This document shows, piece after piece, positions 7,579 through 16,462 of a stretch of 64,000 nt of DNA. The notes below the pieces were generated by a model. It worked only from the letters and a program-made list of their open reading frames with translations, had not been told where the DNA came from and ran no database searches. Each line of letters opens with the position of its first letter. Positions within the stretch are counted from its first letter, which is position 1. Source of the stretch: Nocardioides agariphilus (lineage in GTDB: Bacteria > Actinomycetota > Actinomycetes > Propionibacteriales > Nocardioidaceae); assembly GCF_015352445.1 (NCBI RefSeq), contig NZ_JADKPO010000018.1, forward strand, positions 1 to 64,000, in the 5' to 3' direction. The translations under genes were made by a program, and so were the position numbers.

Positions 7579-9420
7579 GTGCTCGCGTGCCTGCTGACGG
7601 CGCTGCTGGGGCCGATCGTCACGACAGCGTCGCCGGCCGCAGCCGCCGGCGAGGCCTGGTCGTTCACCCCACCGTCGGCCCTTGCCGGCCAGACCATCAC
7701 GGCGAGTGGCACGGGCTGGGATCCCGATCCCTACACCGGTCCGGTCTACCTGTTCCTGCCCGGCATCGACCCCAACCCCTCCAACGCGTGGATGTCCGCC
7801 GACGTCAGCGCCGACGGCACGTGGAGCATCGAGGTCACGGTGCCGTCGTACCAAGCAGGCCAGTACCGGTTCTTCGCCTGCCAGATCTGCTCGTTCATCG
7901 ACTCGCCCGGACCTCCCAACGCCGAGACGTACCTCAACGTGCTCGCGGTCTTCACGCCCGCCGTGAGCCAGGCCCTGCCGAACACCTCGGTGCCCGTGAC
8001 CGGCTCGGGCTGGAGTCCCAACGAGGCGGTCTCGCTCTACACCTCCATCGGCACGTTGGGGCAACCCGACAGCCTCGTCGGCACCGTGATGCCGATCTCG
8101 GACGGCACCTTCGACAACGCCGCAGCGTTCACCGTGCCGGGAATCCCGGCGGGCAAGTACGTCTTCGTGGCCTGCCAGGGCTGCACCTACGGGTCGGAGG
8201 CTCTCACGGTCGATGTCCCGTTCGTGGTGACGACCGTGCCCAACGACACGCTGCAGACGCTCGCGGTCGCACCGGCGAAACAGGCCGTGGGAGAGGACGT
8301 CTCCGTCAGCGGCACCGGATGGTCGCTGACGGACGGCGACGTCTCGGTGTACGCCGACATCGCCGACCTCGGCGCCGGTCTCGATCCGCTGGCCACGACG
8401 ACGGTGTTGTCGGGCGGTGAGATCAACACGACGGTCACGGTCCCGGACCGCGGGGTCGATTCGCTGACGCTCTACGCCTGCCAGGTGTGTGGCGACTCCG
8501 ACCTCGAGGCCCGAGCGACGCTGACGATCGCCGAGAGGTCGGTACCGGTTCCCATCCTGGAGGTCCAGCCGACCTCCGGGGCGCCGGACGACCAGCTGCA
8601 GGCCACGGGCACCGGATGGCTGGACGGTCCGGTCACGCTGGTCATTCGCCGCTCCGCCGGCGTCGGCCGGGTCGACCTGGCGACCGCCACCGCCGTCGAC
8701 GGCGTGTTCGAGCAGGAGCTGGCCGTGCCGGACATGGATCCGGGACAGGCCGAGATCGTGGCCTGCCAGCTGTGCAGCGGTGCCGACCGGATCGAGGACA
8801 TCGTCGCGTTCACCGTCTTGTCCCCGCAGATCGACAACCCCGTGATCGCCCTCGACCGACGCAGCGTCGAACCCAAGGCCCGCATCACCGTCAGCGGCGC
8901 CGACTGGGCTCCCGACGACGGCGAGGTGACCGTGCTCATCGGGCCGGCCGGCGACGAGGAGCCGACCGACGTCTGGTTCCGCGTCCAGCCCGCGGAGGAC
9001 GGCACCTTCACCGAGGAGGTCGAGGCCCCCGACCGCGACAACGGCCAGTACAAGGTCGTCGCGTGCCAGCGCTGCGACGAGTCGGAGCACCCCGTCGCGA
9101 CCGCGCCCCTCGCGATCAACGGGGGACTCGACCTGCTGCTCGTCGTCGGCGGCGCGGGTGGTGGGCTGGCGCTCCTCCTGGCGGCCCTGCTGGGAGTCAT
9201 GCTGCTGCGACGACCTGGCCGGGTCGCCGCCAGCCCCGAGCCGTCGCCGCCTCCCACGCCGACGGCACGACCCGACGTACGCCTGGTGATGGACGACGAC
9301 CTGCAGGTGGGATGGCAGGACGCGTCCGACCGCCCCGCCGGCTTCAAGCTGCCCGGCATCGACATCGTCGCTCGTCTCGACCCGGCCCCGCTGGCCGACA
9401 ACGTGGAGGTCCTCAGATGA
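7579..9420 (+). CDS. Membrane-anchored surface protein with five ACQxC repeats
   Basis: 613 aa as read from GTG 7579. Five Ig/IPT-like repeats of about 98 residues each end in (A)CQxC: C101/C104, C199/C202, C301/C304, C396/C399 and C496/C499. Many begin with a G.GW motif (SGTGWDPD, GSGWSP, GTGWSL, GTGWLD). A hydrophobic segment at about 515-542 followed by LRRP anchors a cytoplasmic tail of about 70 residues. The given start lacks the basic residues of a signal peptide; the same frame continues upstream as GRRTSPRILGILGV, so translation probably begins earlier at a non-standard codon. It sits between the PKD protein and a gene it overlaps by 4 nt. Function is unknown; adhesion or redox-linked surface assembly is possible. 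Confidence 0.7.
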   Translation: MLACLLTALLGPIVTTASPAAAAGEAWSFTPPSALAGQTITASGTGWDPDPYTGPVYLFLPGIDPNPSNAWMSADVSADGTWSIEVTVPSYQAGQYRFFACQICSFIDSPGPPNAETYLNVLAVFTPAVSQALPNTSVPVTGSGWSPNEAVSLYTSIGTLGQPDSLVGTVMPISDGTFDNAAAFTVPGIPAGKYVFVACQGCTYGSEALTVDVPFVVTTVPNDTLQTLAVAPAKQAVGEDVSVSGTGWSLTDGDVSVYADIADLGAGLDPLATTTVLSGGEINTTVTVPDRGVDSLTLYACQVCGDSDLEARATLTIAERSVPVPILEVQPTSGAPDDQLQATGTGWLDGPVTLVIRRSAGVGRVDLATATAVDGVFEQELAVPDMDPGQAEIVACQLCSGADRIEDIVAFTVLSPQIDNPVIALDRRSVEPKARITVSGADWAPDDGEVTVLIGPAGDEEPTDVWFRVQPAEDGTFTEEVEAPDRDNGQYKVVACQRCDESEHPVATAPLAINGGLDLLLVVGGAGGGLALLLAALLGVMLLRRPGRVAASPEPSPPPTPTARPDVRLVMDDDLQVGWQDASDRPAGFKLPGIDIVARLDPAPLADNVEVLR

Positions 9421-10001
9421 CCCTCGGAGCGCCGACGTCCTCGGCCACAGCACCGGTCACGGCCCTGTCGGTCCTCCAGCCAGGTGACGCGGAGCTCGAC
9501 CGGCTCGTGCCGCCCTCCGACGAGCTCACCGAGGCCAGGTCGCTGGCATCCTCGGTCACCGACGCCTTGTGGGCGGTCACGCTGCGCGAGGCCGGCCGAG
9601 CAGCCGCCGGCTTCCTCGACATCGACCTCGGCGACGTGATGCTCGCCGGCTGGGCGAAGTTCGACGAGCTGCGCGAGGCAGCCCGCCGCACCCTCGGCAC
9701 CATCGACGAGGCCACGGTCGACCTCGCGGGCCGCGGCCTGGCCCTGCGACAGCACCCCCAGATCGAGCTGAGGTGGCTGGAGCAGACCATCTACCGCATC
9801 CCGTTCGAGGTCCTGGTCGAGGTGAACGTCAAGGCGGTGGAGGCGGTCGTGGCCGACGGCTCGTTGGTCCGGCTGACCAGCGGCCGGTGCGAGGTGGCCG
9901 TGTCGCTGAGCGGCCCCGGCTACACGATCGGCCCCCGCACCCAGGAGCTCGACCCGAACCTCGCCGTCGACCTCGGCGACGGCTTCCGCCTCGCCGACTA
10001 G
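9417..10001 (+). CDS. Hypothetical protein, 194 aa
   Basis: The ATG overlaps the stop of the ACQxC-repeat gene (ATGA), so the two are translationally coupled. No signal peptide or membrane segment is visible. The N-terminal half is helical (LTEARSLASSVTDALWAVTLREAGRAAAG), and the C-terminal half alternates short strands (PFEVLVEVNVKAVEAVVADG), suggesting a mixed alpha/beta cytoplasmic protein. It may contact the cytoplasmic tail of the anchored repeat protein. The family is not recognised. Confidence 0.65.
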   Translation: MTLGAPTSSATAPVTALSVLQPGDAELDRLVPPSDELTEARSLASSVTDALWAVTLREAGRAAAGFLDIDLGDVMLAGWAKFDELREAARRTLGTIDEATVDLAGRGLALRQHPQIELRWLEQTIYRIPFEVLVEVNVKAVEAVVADGSLVRLTSGRCEVAVSLSGPGYTIGPRTQELDPNLAVDLGDGFRLAD

Positions 10002-10115
10002 ACGAGGCGTCCGCGCTCGCCAACCTGGTGCGCGCCTGGCTCAGGCACGCACCCACCCGTTAGCCTCACCCCACCGCCAGCCCCGGCGGCGTACCCGTCC
10101 CCGGAGGTCACGCGC

Positions 10116-11339
10116 ATGCGCCTTCTCCTCGCCGACCGGCTGCCCGACCACACGGTCGACGACCTGACCGCCCTCGGTCACGAGGTGGTCATGGAACCCG
10201 GACTCTCGGCTGACGACCTACCGGGCCGCATCGCCGGGTTCGACGGCCTGGTGGTGCGCAGTACCAAGGTCAACGGGGCGGTGTTCGAGGCTGCTGACCG
10301 GCTGGTGCTCGTGATCAGGGCGGGTGCCGGCACCAACACCATCGACACAGAGGCGGCGTCGCGCCGTGCTGTCTACGTCTGCAACGTCCCGGGTCGCAAC
10401 GCTGCGGCGGTGGCCGAGCTGACGATGGGACTGCTCCTCGCGATCGACCGACGGATCACCGACAACGTCGCCGATCTGCGCAACGGCCAGTGGGACAAGC
10501 AGCGCTACAGCAAGGCCGAAGGGCTGCTCGGCTCGACCATGGGGATCATCGGCCTGGGCTCGATCGGGTTCCTCGTGGCCGAGAGGGCCGCGGCGTTCGG
10601 GATCAAGGTGCAGGCCCTGGCCAAGCCCGGCCGCTCGCCGCAGTCGATCTCTCGGGCCGAGGACCTCGGCATCACCTTCTGCGACTCCCTGGAGGAGCTG
10701 GCGGAGACCTCCGACATCGTCAGCGTCCACGTACCTTCCGGGGCTGAGACCAAGCACCTGGTCGACGCGGAGTTCCTGGCGCGGATGAAGCCCGGAGCCA
10801 TCCTGCTCAACACCTCGCGCGGCGACGTCGTCGACGAGACGGCGCTGCTCGCTGCACTCGACGCGGGCCGGGTGCGCGCCGGCCTCGACGTCTTCGACCA
10901 CGAGCCGGGTGGCGGACAGGCCGAGTGGGAGTCCGCGGTCGCGCGTCACCCCGAGGTGGTGGCCACCCACCACATCGGCGCCTCGACCTCGCAAGCCCAG
11001 CGCGCGATCGCGGCCGGAGTGGCCGAGATCGTCGAGGCGTTCGCGGCCGGGGAGGCCCGTCACTGCGTCAACCTCGATCCCGACCGCCAAGGGTCCGCGG
11101 CCATCTCCATCCGCCACCTCGACCGGGTGGGCGTGCTCGCCCACATCCTCGACGAGCTGCGCAGCGCCCACATCAACGTGCAGCACATGGTCAACCGGGT
11201 CTTCCGGGGCGGCGAGGCGGCGGTGGCCACCATCGACGTCGAAGGCACGGTCTCGGAGGAGCTGCTGACCGCGCTCGGCGCCATCGAGCACGTCCTGGGC
11301 GTCTCGGTCGTGACCCTCGGCGCCGACGAGCTCTCATGA
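10116..11339 (+). CDS. SerA-like D-3-phosphoglycerate/2-hydroxyacid dehydrogenase
   Basis: 407 aa. The NAD-binding Rossmann motif is GIIGLGSIG (about residues 142-150). The D-hydroxyacid dehydrogenase pattern follows: VSVHVPSGAETKHLV, LLNTSRGDVVDE with catalytic Arg and a Glu partner further on, and the catalytic His in ATHHIGAST. Residues about 325-400 form an ACT-type domain (HLDRVGVLAHILDELRSAHINVQHM), as in serine-sensitive SerA. It starts at ATG 10116 after GGAGGTCACGCGC. It overlaps the DUF1015 gene by 4 nt, a pairing seen with serine biosynthesis genes in other bacteria. It probably oxidises 3-phosphoglycerate to 3-phosphohydroxypyruvate, though another hydroxyacid is possible. Confidence 0.85.
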   Translation: MRLLLADRLPDHTVDDLTALGHEVVMEPGLSADDLPGRIAGFDGLVVRSTKVNGAVFEAADRLVLVIRAGAGTNTIDTEAASRRAVYVCNVPGRNAAAVAELTMGLLLAIDRRITDNVADLRNGQWDKQRYSKAEGLLGSTMGIIGLGSIGFLVAERAAAFGIKVQALAKPGRSPQSISRAEDLGITFCDSLEELAETSDIVSVHVPSGAETKHLVDAEFLARMKPGAILLNTSRGDVVDETALLAALDAGRVRAGLDVFDHEPGGGQAEWESAVARHPEVVATHHIGASTSQAQRAIAAGVAEIVEAFAAGEARHCVNLDPDRQGSAAISIRHLDRVGVLAHILDELRSAHINVQHMVNRVFRGGEAAVATIDVEGTVSEELLTALGAIEHVLGVSVVTLGADELS

Positions 11340-12412
11340 GCTTCGTCCGCCTCTTCCCAGCCCGTGTGGTCCGCCAGGAGTGGGCCCGCCGCACGGTGTC
11401 GTCACTGGCCGAGTCGGTCGATGAGTCGGGCATCGACCTCTATGGCGTCTCGATCGACCCGGCTGCCTACGAGGAGTCACCCGTCGCCCTCTACGTCTAC
11501 CGCCAGACGAGCGGGCACGCGTCCTACGTCGGGATCGTGTGCGACGTCTCGGTGCAGGCCCTCGCCGACGGACGCGTGCGCGGCCACGAGGCCGTCCACC
11601 AGCAGAGGGTGGACGCGTTGGTGTGGCACCACCAGCAGACGTCTCATGGCACGCCGGCCCTGGTCTCGCTGCTCCACCGAGCGGGCGAGGTCTACACGCG
11701 GATCCTTGAGGCGGTGCAGCAACAGCCACCACTCCTGGACTTCCCCGGCCCGAGCGGGTGGCAGCAGACGGTCTGGCGACTCCCGGTGGGCGACGAGACG
11801 AGCGCGCTGACCGACGAGCTGACGGCCGCCGACTTCTACATCGCCGATGGCCATCACCGGGTCGCGGCGGCGCTGGAGGAGTGGGCGCTGGCCGGCAAGC
11901 CCGACGACGCCACCGTCTTGTGCCAGATACACCCGATGGACGGCCTCGGGCTGTCGTCGTTCCACCGTCGCGTGTCCGGACCGCTCGACCCGGAGGGCCT
12001 GCTGGGCCTGGTGTCTGCGGACTTCGACCTGCTCGAGGTCTCGCGCGCCGCCGTACCCTCTTCTGGCTCGATGGGCCTCTACGTCGATCACCGCTGGTTC
12101 GAGGTCACCTACGACGGGGCCCGCGAGCGTGGCGTCGCGGGCCTCGATGTGACCCTGCTGCAGAGCCGGATCCTCGACAGGGTGACGGCCGTCGCGTCGT
12201 CGGGCCGGGTCCCTGTTGTCGACGCCGTGCCGGCCACGGCCGATGTCGACGCGCTGACCGCCCGCTGCGACGTCGACGGAGGTGCGCTGTTCACGTTGGC
12301 GCCGCCGAGCTACGAGGCGATCATCGAGGTGGCCGACGCCGACGAGGTGATGCCGCCGAAGGCGACGTACTTCGAGCCCAAGCCCTGCACGGGAATCTTC
12401 CTGCGACCCTGA
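11336..12412 (+). CDS. DUF1015 family protein
   Basis: 358 aa. The hallmark is the FYIADGHHR motif near the middle, preceded by RQEWARRTVSSL and followed by FHRRVSGP. These define the DUF1015 family, often found next to serA or serC but of unknown reaction. The start is fixed by the ATGA overlap with the dehydrogenase. The coupling suggests it acts in serine metabolism or in disposal of a phospho-hydroxyacid. Short G-rich repeats follow its stop (12413-12455). Confidence 0.85.
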   Translation: MSFVRLFPARVVRQEWARRTVSSLAESVDESGIDLYGVSIDPAAYEESPVALYVYRQTSGHASYVGIVCDVSVQALADGRVRGHEAVHQQRVDALVWHHQQTSHGTPALVSLLHRAGEVYTRILEAVQQQPPLLDFPGPSGWQQTVWRLPVGDETSALTDELTAADFYIADGHHRVAAALEEWALAGKPDDATVLCQIHPMDGLGLSSFHRRVSGPLDPEGLLGLVSADFDLLEVSRAAVPSSGSMGLYVDHRWFEVTYDGARERGVAGLDVTLLQSRILDRVTAVASSGRVPVVDAVPATADVDALTARCDVDGGALFTLAPPSYEAIIEVADADEVMPPKATYFEPKPCTGIFLRP

Positions 12413-12473
12413 GGGCTGGCCAGAGGGTTGGCCTGGGGGCTCGGCTGAGGGTTGGGCACCCGATGCGACCGGC

Positions 12474-13883
12474 TCACCGTCGGCGACGCACGCCGCGCTC
12501 GTGCCGCACGCTGTGCGGGCCGACCATGCGCGGGCCGGCGAGCTTGGCCTCGAGGCGGCGCGCCTCGCGCCGGATCGGCTGGGCGAGGTACTCGCCGAGG
12601 ATGGCACCCGAGCTCAACGCGAGCGCGATGGCGATCGCGGTCACCATCGCGAGCAGCGCGGCACTGGCGTCGGTGGCGGCCAGGCCGAGGCCGCGGTAGA
12701 TCGACAGGCCGGGCAGGAACGGCAAGATGCCCGCCGCGACGACCACCAGCGACGGCACGCGCACACGCCTGGCCACGGGATAGCTGACGAGTCCCAGCAG
12801 CAGGGCGGCCAGGGCCGAGGACCACGCGATGCCGACACCGCGGTCGAGCGCCACGGCGTACAGCCCGATCGACAGGCCCGCCACGATCGCGATGGGCAGC
12901 AGCGAGCGTTCGGGGGCGTAGGCGGAGAAGGCGTAGGCCGCCGCCGCGATGGCGCCGCCGACCACCATGACCGGCCAGTCAGCCAGGGCGTAGGCGCCCG
13001 GGCTGACGTGCCCGAGGTCCACACCCAGTACGTCGGCGACCTGCAGCCCGCCGCTCACGCCGGCGACGATGCCCGCCGTCGCGAGGAACGCCTCCAGGAT
13101 CCGGGCCCCGGCCGTCAGCGGGAAGCCGGTGAGCGCGTCCTGGATGGCGCCGAGGAAGTTCACCCCGGTCAGCAACAGCACGATGCTCGTGGAGATCACC
13201 AGGCTGGGCGAGACCTGCGCAGGTGTGGCGGTCACCCCGACGGCGATCAGCGTGGCGAGCAGCCCGCCCGCGACCTGTTGGTAGAACGCCGGCAGCCGGC
13301 GTCTGCCCATCCGCCGCTGCAACAGGTCCACCAGCACGGCGGCCACGGCGGCAACGAGTACGACGACCCAGTCCCCGCCCAGGAACAGCCCGATGCTGCC
13401 GCCCATCACACCCAGGGCCAGCGAGATCGACCATCGCGGTCGCGAGTGGCCCGAGGAGATGATCTGGTTGAGGCGGCGACTCGCATACTCGCGACCGATC
13501 ACCCCCGCCACGACCTGGCGGATCAGCTGGTCGACCAGCGTCAGGTCGCCGTAGTCGACCTCGCGGTAGCGCACCTGCCGGATCTGGATGACGGGGACGG
13601 CGTCCCCAGCGGTCTGCGCCGTCATCGTCAGCTCGGTGAACGTCACGTCGGCGGTGAACCGTCGCAGCCCGCAGGCCCGCCCGACGTTGTTCATCGCAGC
13701 GCTGACGTCGCTAGCACCCGCGCCCGATGACAGCAGCACCTCGCCGATGCGCAGGGCGAGGTCCATGGTCGCGGTGATCTCGCGGGTGTTCGCCGTCCGT
13801 GACGTTTCGGTTGTCTCGTACGGCGTGTCGACAGCACGTTCGTCACTGACGGCGTCGTCGGGGCGGTCGGGTCCAGCGGCCAT
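12474..13883 (-). CDS. ThrE-type threonine/serine exporter family protein
   Basis: 469 aa from ATG 13883; an in-frame ATG at 13904 is an alternative. The N-terminal soluble domain (about 50-190; LRIGEVLLSSGAGASDVSAAM) is the DUF1212/ThrE_N module. About ten hydrophobic segments in the C-terminal half complete the ThrE plus ThrE_2 fusion known from Corynebacterium ThrE. It should export small hydroxy amino acids by proton antiport. It lies downstream of, and convergent with, the SerA-like/DUF1015 pair, so local serine metabolism and export may be linked. The C-terminus is strongly basic (RHERGVRRRR). Confidence 0.85.
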   Translation of the reverse strand: MAAGPDRPDDAVSDERAVDTPYETTETSRTANTREITATMDLALRIGEVLLSSGAGASDVSAAMNNVGRACGLRRFTADVTFTELTMTAQTAGDAVPVIQIRQVRYREVDYGDLTLVDQLIRQVVAGVIGREYASRRLNQIISSGHSRPRWSISLALGVMGGSIGLFLGGDWVVVLVAAVAAVLVDLLQRRMGRRRLPAFYQQVAGGLLATLIAVGVTATPAQVSPSLVISTSIVLLLTGVNFLGAIQDALTGFPLTAGARILEAFLATAGIVAGVSGGLQVADVLGVDLGHVSPGAYALADWPVMVVGGAIAAAAYAFSAYAPERSLLPIAIVAGLSIGLYAVALDRGVGIAWSSALAALLLGLVSYPVARRVRVPSLVVVAAGILPFLPGLSIYRGLGLAATDASAALLAMVTAIAIALALSSGAILGEYLAQPIRREARRLEAKLAGPRMVGPHSVRHERGVRRRR

Positions 13884-13959
13884 GGCGCGACCAGTGTGGC
13901 CCATGCGGGTCAGACTCCGCCGTGACCTCGAGGTTGTGCCCGTCCGAGGGCCCGGCCCG

Positions 13960-13965
13960 TAGCCT
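13960..13965 (+). promoter_or_regulatory. Leaderless -10 hexamer of the EcsC gene
   Basis: TAGCCT ends 7 nt before ATG 13973, with no ribosome binding site between. This fits a leaderless transcript starting at the A of the start codon. Confidence 0.45.
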
Positions 13966-13972
13966 GGCCGGC

Positions 13973-14701
13973 ATGGGACTGTTCGACCTGCTCCGACCCG
14001 GACGATCCGAGTCCACCCATACGGCCTCTGCCCTGGAGGCCGCCCGAGCGGGCGTGCCGGACGACGGTGCCATGTCACGCGTCGTGCAGATGCTCATGGA
14101 CGCCGGCCTCGACGGCCGCGGCCCCTTGCGGCCGGCGACGGCGATGGCCGACTCCGCGCGCCGACGTACGTCTGATCCCGAGGCGGCGATCGAACGGATC
14201 GTCCGTCTCCACTTCATCGGCGGGGTGGTCGGCGGCTTCGTCACCGGGCTCGGCGGCTTCGTGACGATGCCAGTCGCACTGCCGGTCAACGTGGCGGAGT
14301 TCTACGTCCAGGCGACCCGCATGGTGGGCGGCATCGCCCACCTGCGCGGCTACGACGTCGATGAGAGGCACGTCCGTACGGCGGTGCTGCTGACGCTCGT
14401 CGGGTCGCGGGCCGACGAGGTGCTGGCCAAGGCCGGGATGGCGACGGGTGGTGGTGCACTGACCAAGCTGGCCCTCGGCAAGCTCTCGCCTGCTGCACTG
14501 ATGGTGGTCAACAAGGCGGTCGGCTTCCGGCTGATGCGTGGGGTCTTCGAGCGCGTCTTCTCGCGTCTGGGTCGAGCGTTGCCGTTCTTCGGCGGTGTGG
14601 TGGGCGCCGTGGTGGACGGGTGGATGATGAAGCGGATCGCCGAGCACGCACTCGCGGAGTTCCCGCCGCGCACCGGCGATCGGCCCGGAGGTGCACAGTG
14701 A
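13973..14701 (+). CDS. EcsC family protein
   Basis: 242 aa. The region from about residue 70 carries the EcsC-type core: IERIVRLHFIGGVVGGFVTGLGGFVTMPVALPVNVAEFYVQ, then GYDVDE..VRTAVLL and VGFRLMRGVFERVFSRLGRALPFFGGVVGAVVDGW. This glycine-rich amphipathic pattern is typical of EcsC proteins, named after a gene in the Bacillus ecs operon whose biochemical role is unclear. It probably associates with the membrane. It overlaps the next gene by 4 nt (GTGA), so the two are co-translated. Confidence 0.8.
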   Translation: MGLFDLLRPGRSESTHTASALEAARAGVPDDGAMSRVVQMLMDAGLDGRGPLRPATAMADSARRRTSDPEAAIERIVRLHFIGGVVGGFVTGLGGFVTMPVALPVNVAEFYVQATRMVGGIAHLRGYDVDERHVRTAVLLTLVGSRADEVLAKAGMATGGGALTKLALGKLSPAALMVVNKAVGFRLMRGVFERVFSRLGRALPFFGGVVGAVVDGWMMKRIAEHALAEFPPRTGDRPGGAQ

Positions 14702-15033
14702 GCAGGGACGACAAGCCGATCACCGACCAGCTCAAGCAGGTCGTCGACGAGCTCCAGCTGGAGGAGCGCGTCAAGGAGGCCGCAGCCGCAGCCGAGCAGG
14801 CGGTGCTGCGCGGCCTGGACGCCACGGGGTCCTACGTCCGCGACCACCGCGCCGACATCGAGGACTTCCTGCACCGAGCCGGCGCCGCGATCGACCGGCA
14901 GACCTCGGGGCGGTTCGCCGACCAGGTCGAGCAGGTGCGCAACCAGCTGACCGCCGGTGTTGCCAGTCTCGCCGAACGCGACTGGGGCTCCGGTCCGGGA
15001 CGCGAGCTCGAGCCTCCGGCCGAGGAGCCCTAG
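14698..15033 (+). CDS. Small helical protein coupled to EcsC, 111 aa
   Basis: It starts at GTG 14698, overlapping the EcsC stop. The sequence is highly charged and helical (DQLKQVVDELQLEERVKEAAAAAEQAVL), with a later DQVEQVRNQL segment. This resembles small actinobacterial antitoxin-like or stress-associated helical proteins, but I cannot assign it. It may be a cytoplasmic partner of the membrane-associated EcsC protein. Confidence 0.6.
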   Translation: MSRDDKPITDQLKQVVDELQLEERVKEAAAAAEQAVLRGLDATGSYVRDHRADIEDFLHRAGAAIDRQTSGRFADQVEQVRNQLTAGVASLAERDWGSGPGRELEPPAEEP

Positions 15034-15041
15034 ACAGGAAC

Positions 15042-15072
15042 GAAGGCCCGAACCCCATGGATTCGGGCCTTC
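15042..15072. terminator. Terminator after the EcsC operon
   Basis: Perfect 11-bp stem GAAGGCCCGAA/TTCGGGCCTTC with a 9-nt loop, 8 nt after the stop at 15033. The 3' side ends in CTTCTCC rather than a long T tract. Confidence 0.85.
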
Positions 15073-15168
15073 TCCGCGAGTACGAGCTCGTCGCACACGA
15101 GGTCCCCTGTGACCAGAAGAGTATGACGCGCAGGGGGTGTTGCGCTTCACCCTTAAGGCCGAAATGTG

Positions 15169-16443
15169 TCAGGCCGTGGTGCCCGGCTCCAGACGTGCTC
15201 CCGCGGCCACGTGCTGACGCCGGCCTACCGAGGAGTCCTGGCCGACCAGCGTGACCTCCTCGTCGCGCGCGATGCGACTGGTCGGCAACTCGCCGACCAG
15301 GCTGTCGCGGCCGAACGTCGAGCGGTCGTCAGCGATGGTCGTGAACACGTGGGCCCCGGCCTCGACCCGGCAGTCGGCGAACAGCACGGAATCCTCCACG
15401 CGGGCTCCCTTCGCGACGACCACACCGGGCCCGATGACCGAGCGCACGACCTCCCCCGACACATCGGCGCCAGGTGAGACCAGAGTGTCCTCGACATGGC
15501 AACCCGCGCGCAGGCGGGCAGTCGGCCGGTCGTCCCAGTGGCTGATGACGGGATAGCCCTCGTGGTCGAACACGTCGACGCGGCCGGCGATCAGGTCCCG
15601 GTGCCCGTTGAGGTAGGCACCCGGACGACCGAGGTCGCGCCAGTAGCCGCTCAGCGGTTCGGTGCGGACCGTCCCCCCCGAGATCAGCCGTGGCAGCAGG
15701 TGCTCGCCGAAGTCGCCCAGCCCGCTGTCGGCGCTCTCGCCCTCGGCGGCCTCGTCGTCGGCGCCGGCGCCGAGCTCGCGACGTAGCTCGAACAGCGCCT
15801 CGAGCAACGACTCGGTGCGGTAGACGAAGATCTCGGTGGCCACCACGCCCGAGCTGGGGCGCGACGGCTTCACCTCGACGCCGGTGGCCTGGCCCGCGCG
15901 GTCGGTGAGGACCACGACGTTCGAGCTCGCCTCGCGCTTGGTGACCTCGGACGTCAGCACGGTCGCGTCCGCGCCGGACTCGACGTGCCGCTCGACCACC
16001 GGATCGAGGTCGGCGGCGAAGACGTGGTCAGCGCTGGCCACCACGAGGGTCTCGGCGCCGAAGTGCATCAGGTCGCGACTCATCCGCAGCAGCAGGTCGG
16101 CGTTGCCGTGGGCGAACTCGTCCTCGGTCGGCGACCCGCCGCCCGACTGCGGCACCATCCGGCGGAACCCGCCTCGGTTGCGGTCCAGGCTCCACGGGCG
16201 CCCGCCCGACAGGTAGTCGTCGATCGAGGCCACCTGGTACTCGACGCTCACCCACACGTCGACGAGCCCCGAGTTCGCGAAGCTCGACAGCACGAAGTCC
16301 ACGAGGCGGTGGGTGCCGCCGTACGGCAGCACCGGCTTGGCCCGCTCGCGCGTCAGCACGTCCATCCGGGACCCCTCGCCACCTGCCTGCACCAGCGCCA
16401 GCACGTCGCCACGGCGGATTCTCGGTAGGCGCCCAGGAGTCAT
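15169..16443 (-). CDS. GlgC-like sugar-phosphate nucleotidyltransferase
   Basis: 424 aa. The N-terminal pyrophosphorylase signature LALVQAGGEGSRMDVLTRERAKPVLPYGG matches the nucleotide-binding loop of ADP-glucose pyrophosphorylases. VVASADHVFAADL supplies the metal-binding Asp, and GYWRDLGRPGAYLNGH the product-site region. From about residue 300 there is a left-handed beta-helix pattern (VEDTLVSPGADVSGEVVRSVIGPGVVVAKGARVEDSVLF). It should make NDP-glucose, probably ADP-glucose, from glucose-1-phosphate and NTP. The loop reads AGGEGSRM instead of the usual AGGxGTRL, so the substrate may differ from glycogen synthesis. A leaderless -10 (TAGCGT) precedes ATG 16443. Confidence 0.8.
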   Translation of the reverse strand: MTPGRLPRIRRGDVLALVQAGGEGSRMDVLTRERAKPVLPYGGTHRLVDFVLSSFANSGLVDVWVSVEYQVASIDDYLSGGRPWSLDRNRGGFRRMVPQSGGGSPTEDEFAHGNADLLLRMSRDLMHFGAETLVVASADHVFAADLDPVVERHVESGADATVLTSEVTKREASSNVVVLTDRAGQATGVEVKPSRPSSGVVATEIFVYRTESLLEALFELRRELGAGADDEAAEGESADSGLGDFGEHLLPRLISGGTVRTEPLSGYWRDLGRPGAYLNGHRDLIAGRVDVFDHEGYPVISHWDDRPTARLRAGCHVEDTLVSPGADVSGEVVRSVIGPGVVVAKGARVEDSVLFADCRVEAGAHVFTTIADDRSTFGRDSLVGELPTSRIARDEEVTLVGQDSSVGRRQHVAAGARLEPGTTA

Positions 16444-16449
16444 CCCCGC

Positions 16450-16455
16450 ACGCTA
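16450..16455 (-). promoter_or_regulatory. Leaderless -10 hexamer of the nucleotidyltransferase gene
   Basis: TAGCGT on the minus strand lies 6 nt before ATG 16443. The intervening GCGGGG is not a convincing ribosome binding site. Confidence 0.4.
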
Positions 16456-16462
16456 GCCAGGC

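Noticed and set aside
7228-9453. Long minus-strand open frame of 741 codons
   Set aside because: It is antisense to the ACQxC-repeat gene and to the end of the PKD gene; its composition is Arg/Gly/Asp-rich with no domain, as expected for a GC-driven shadow.
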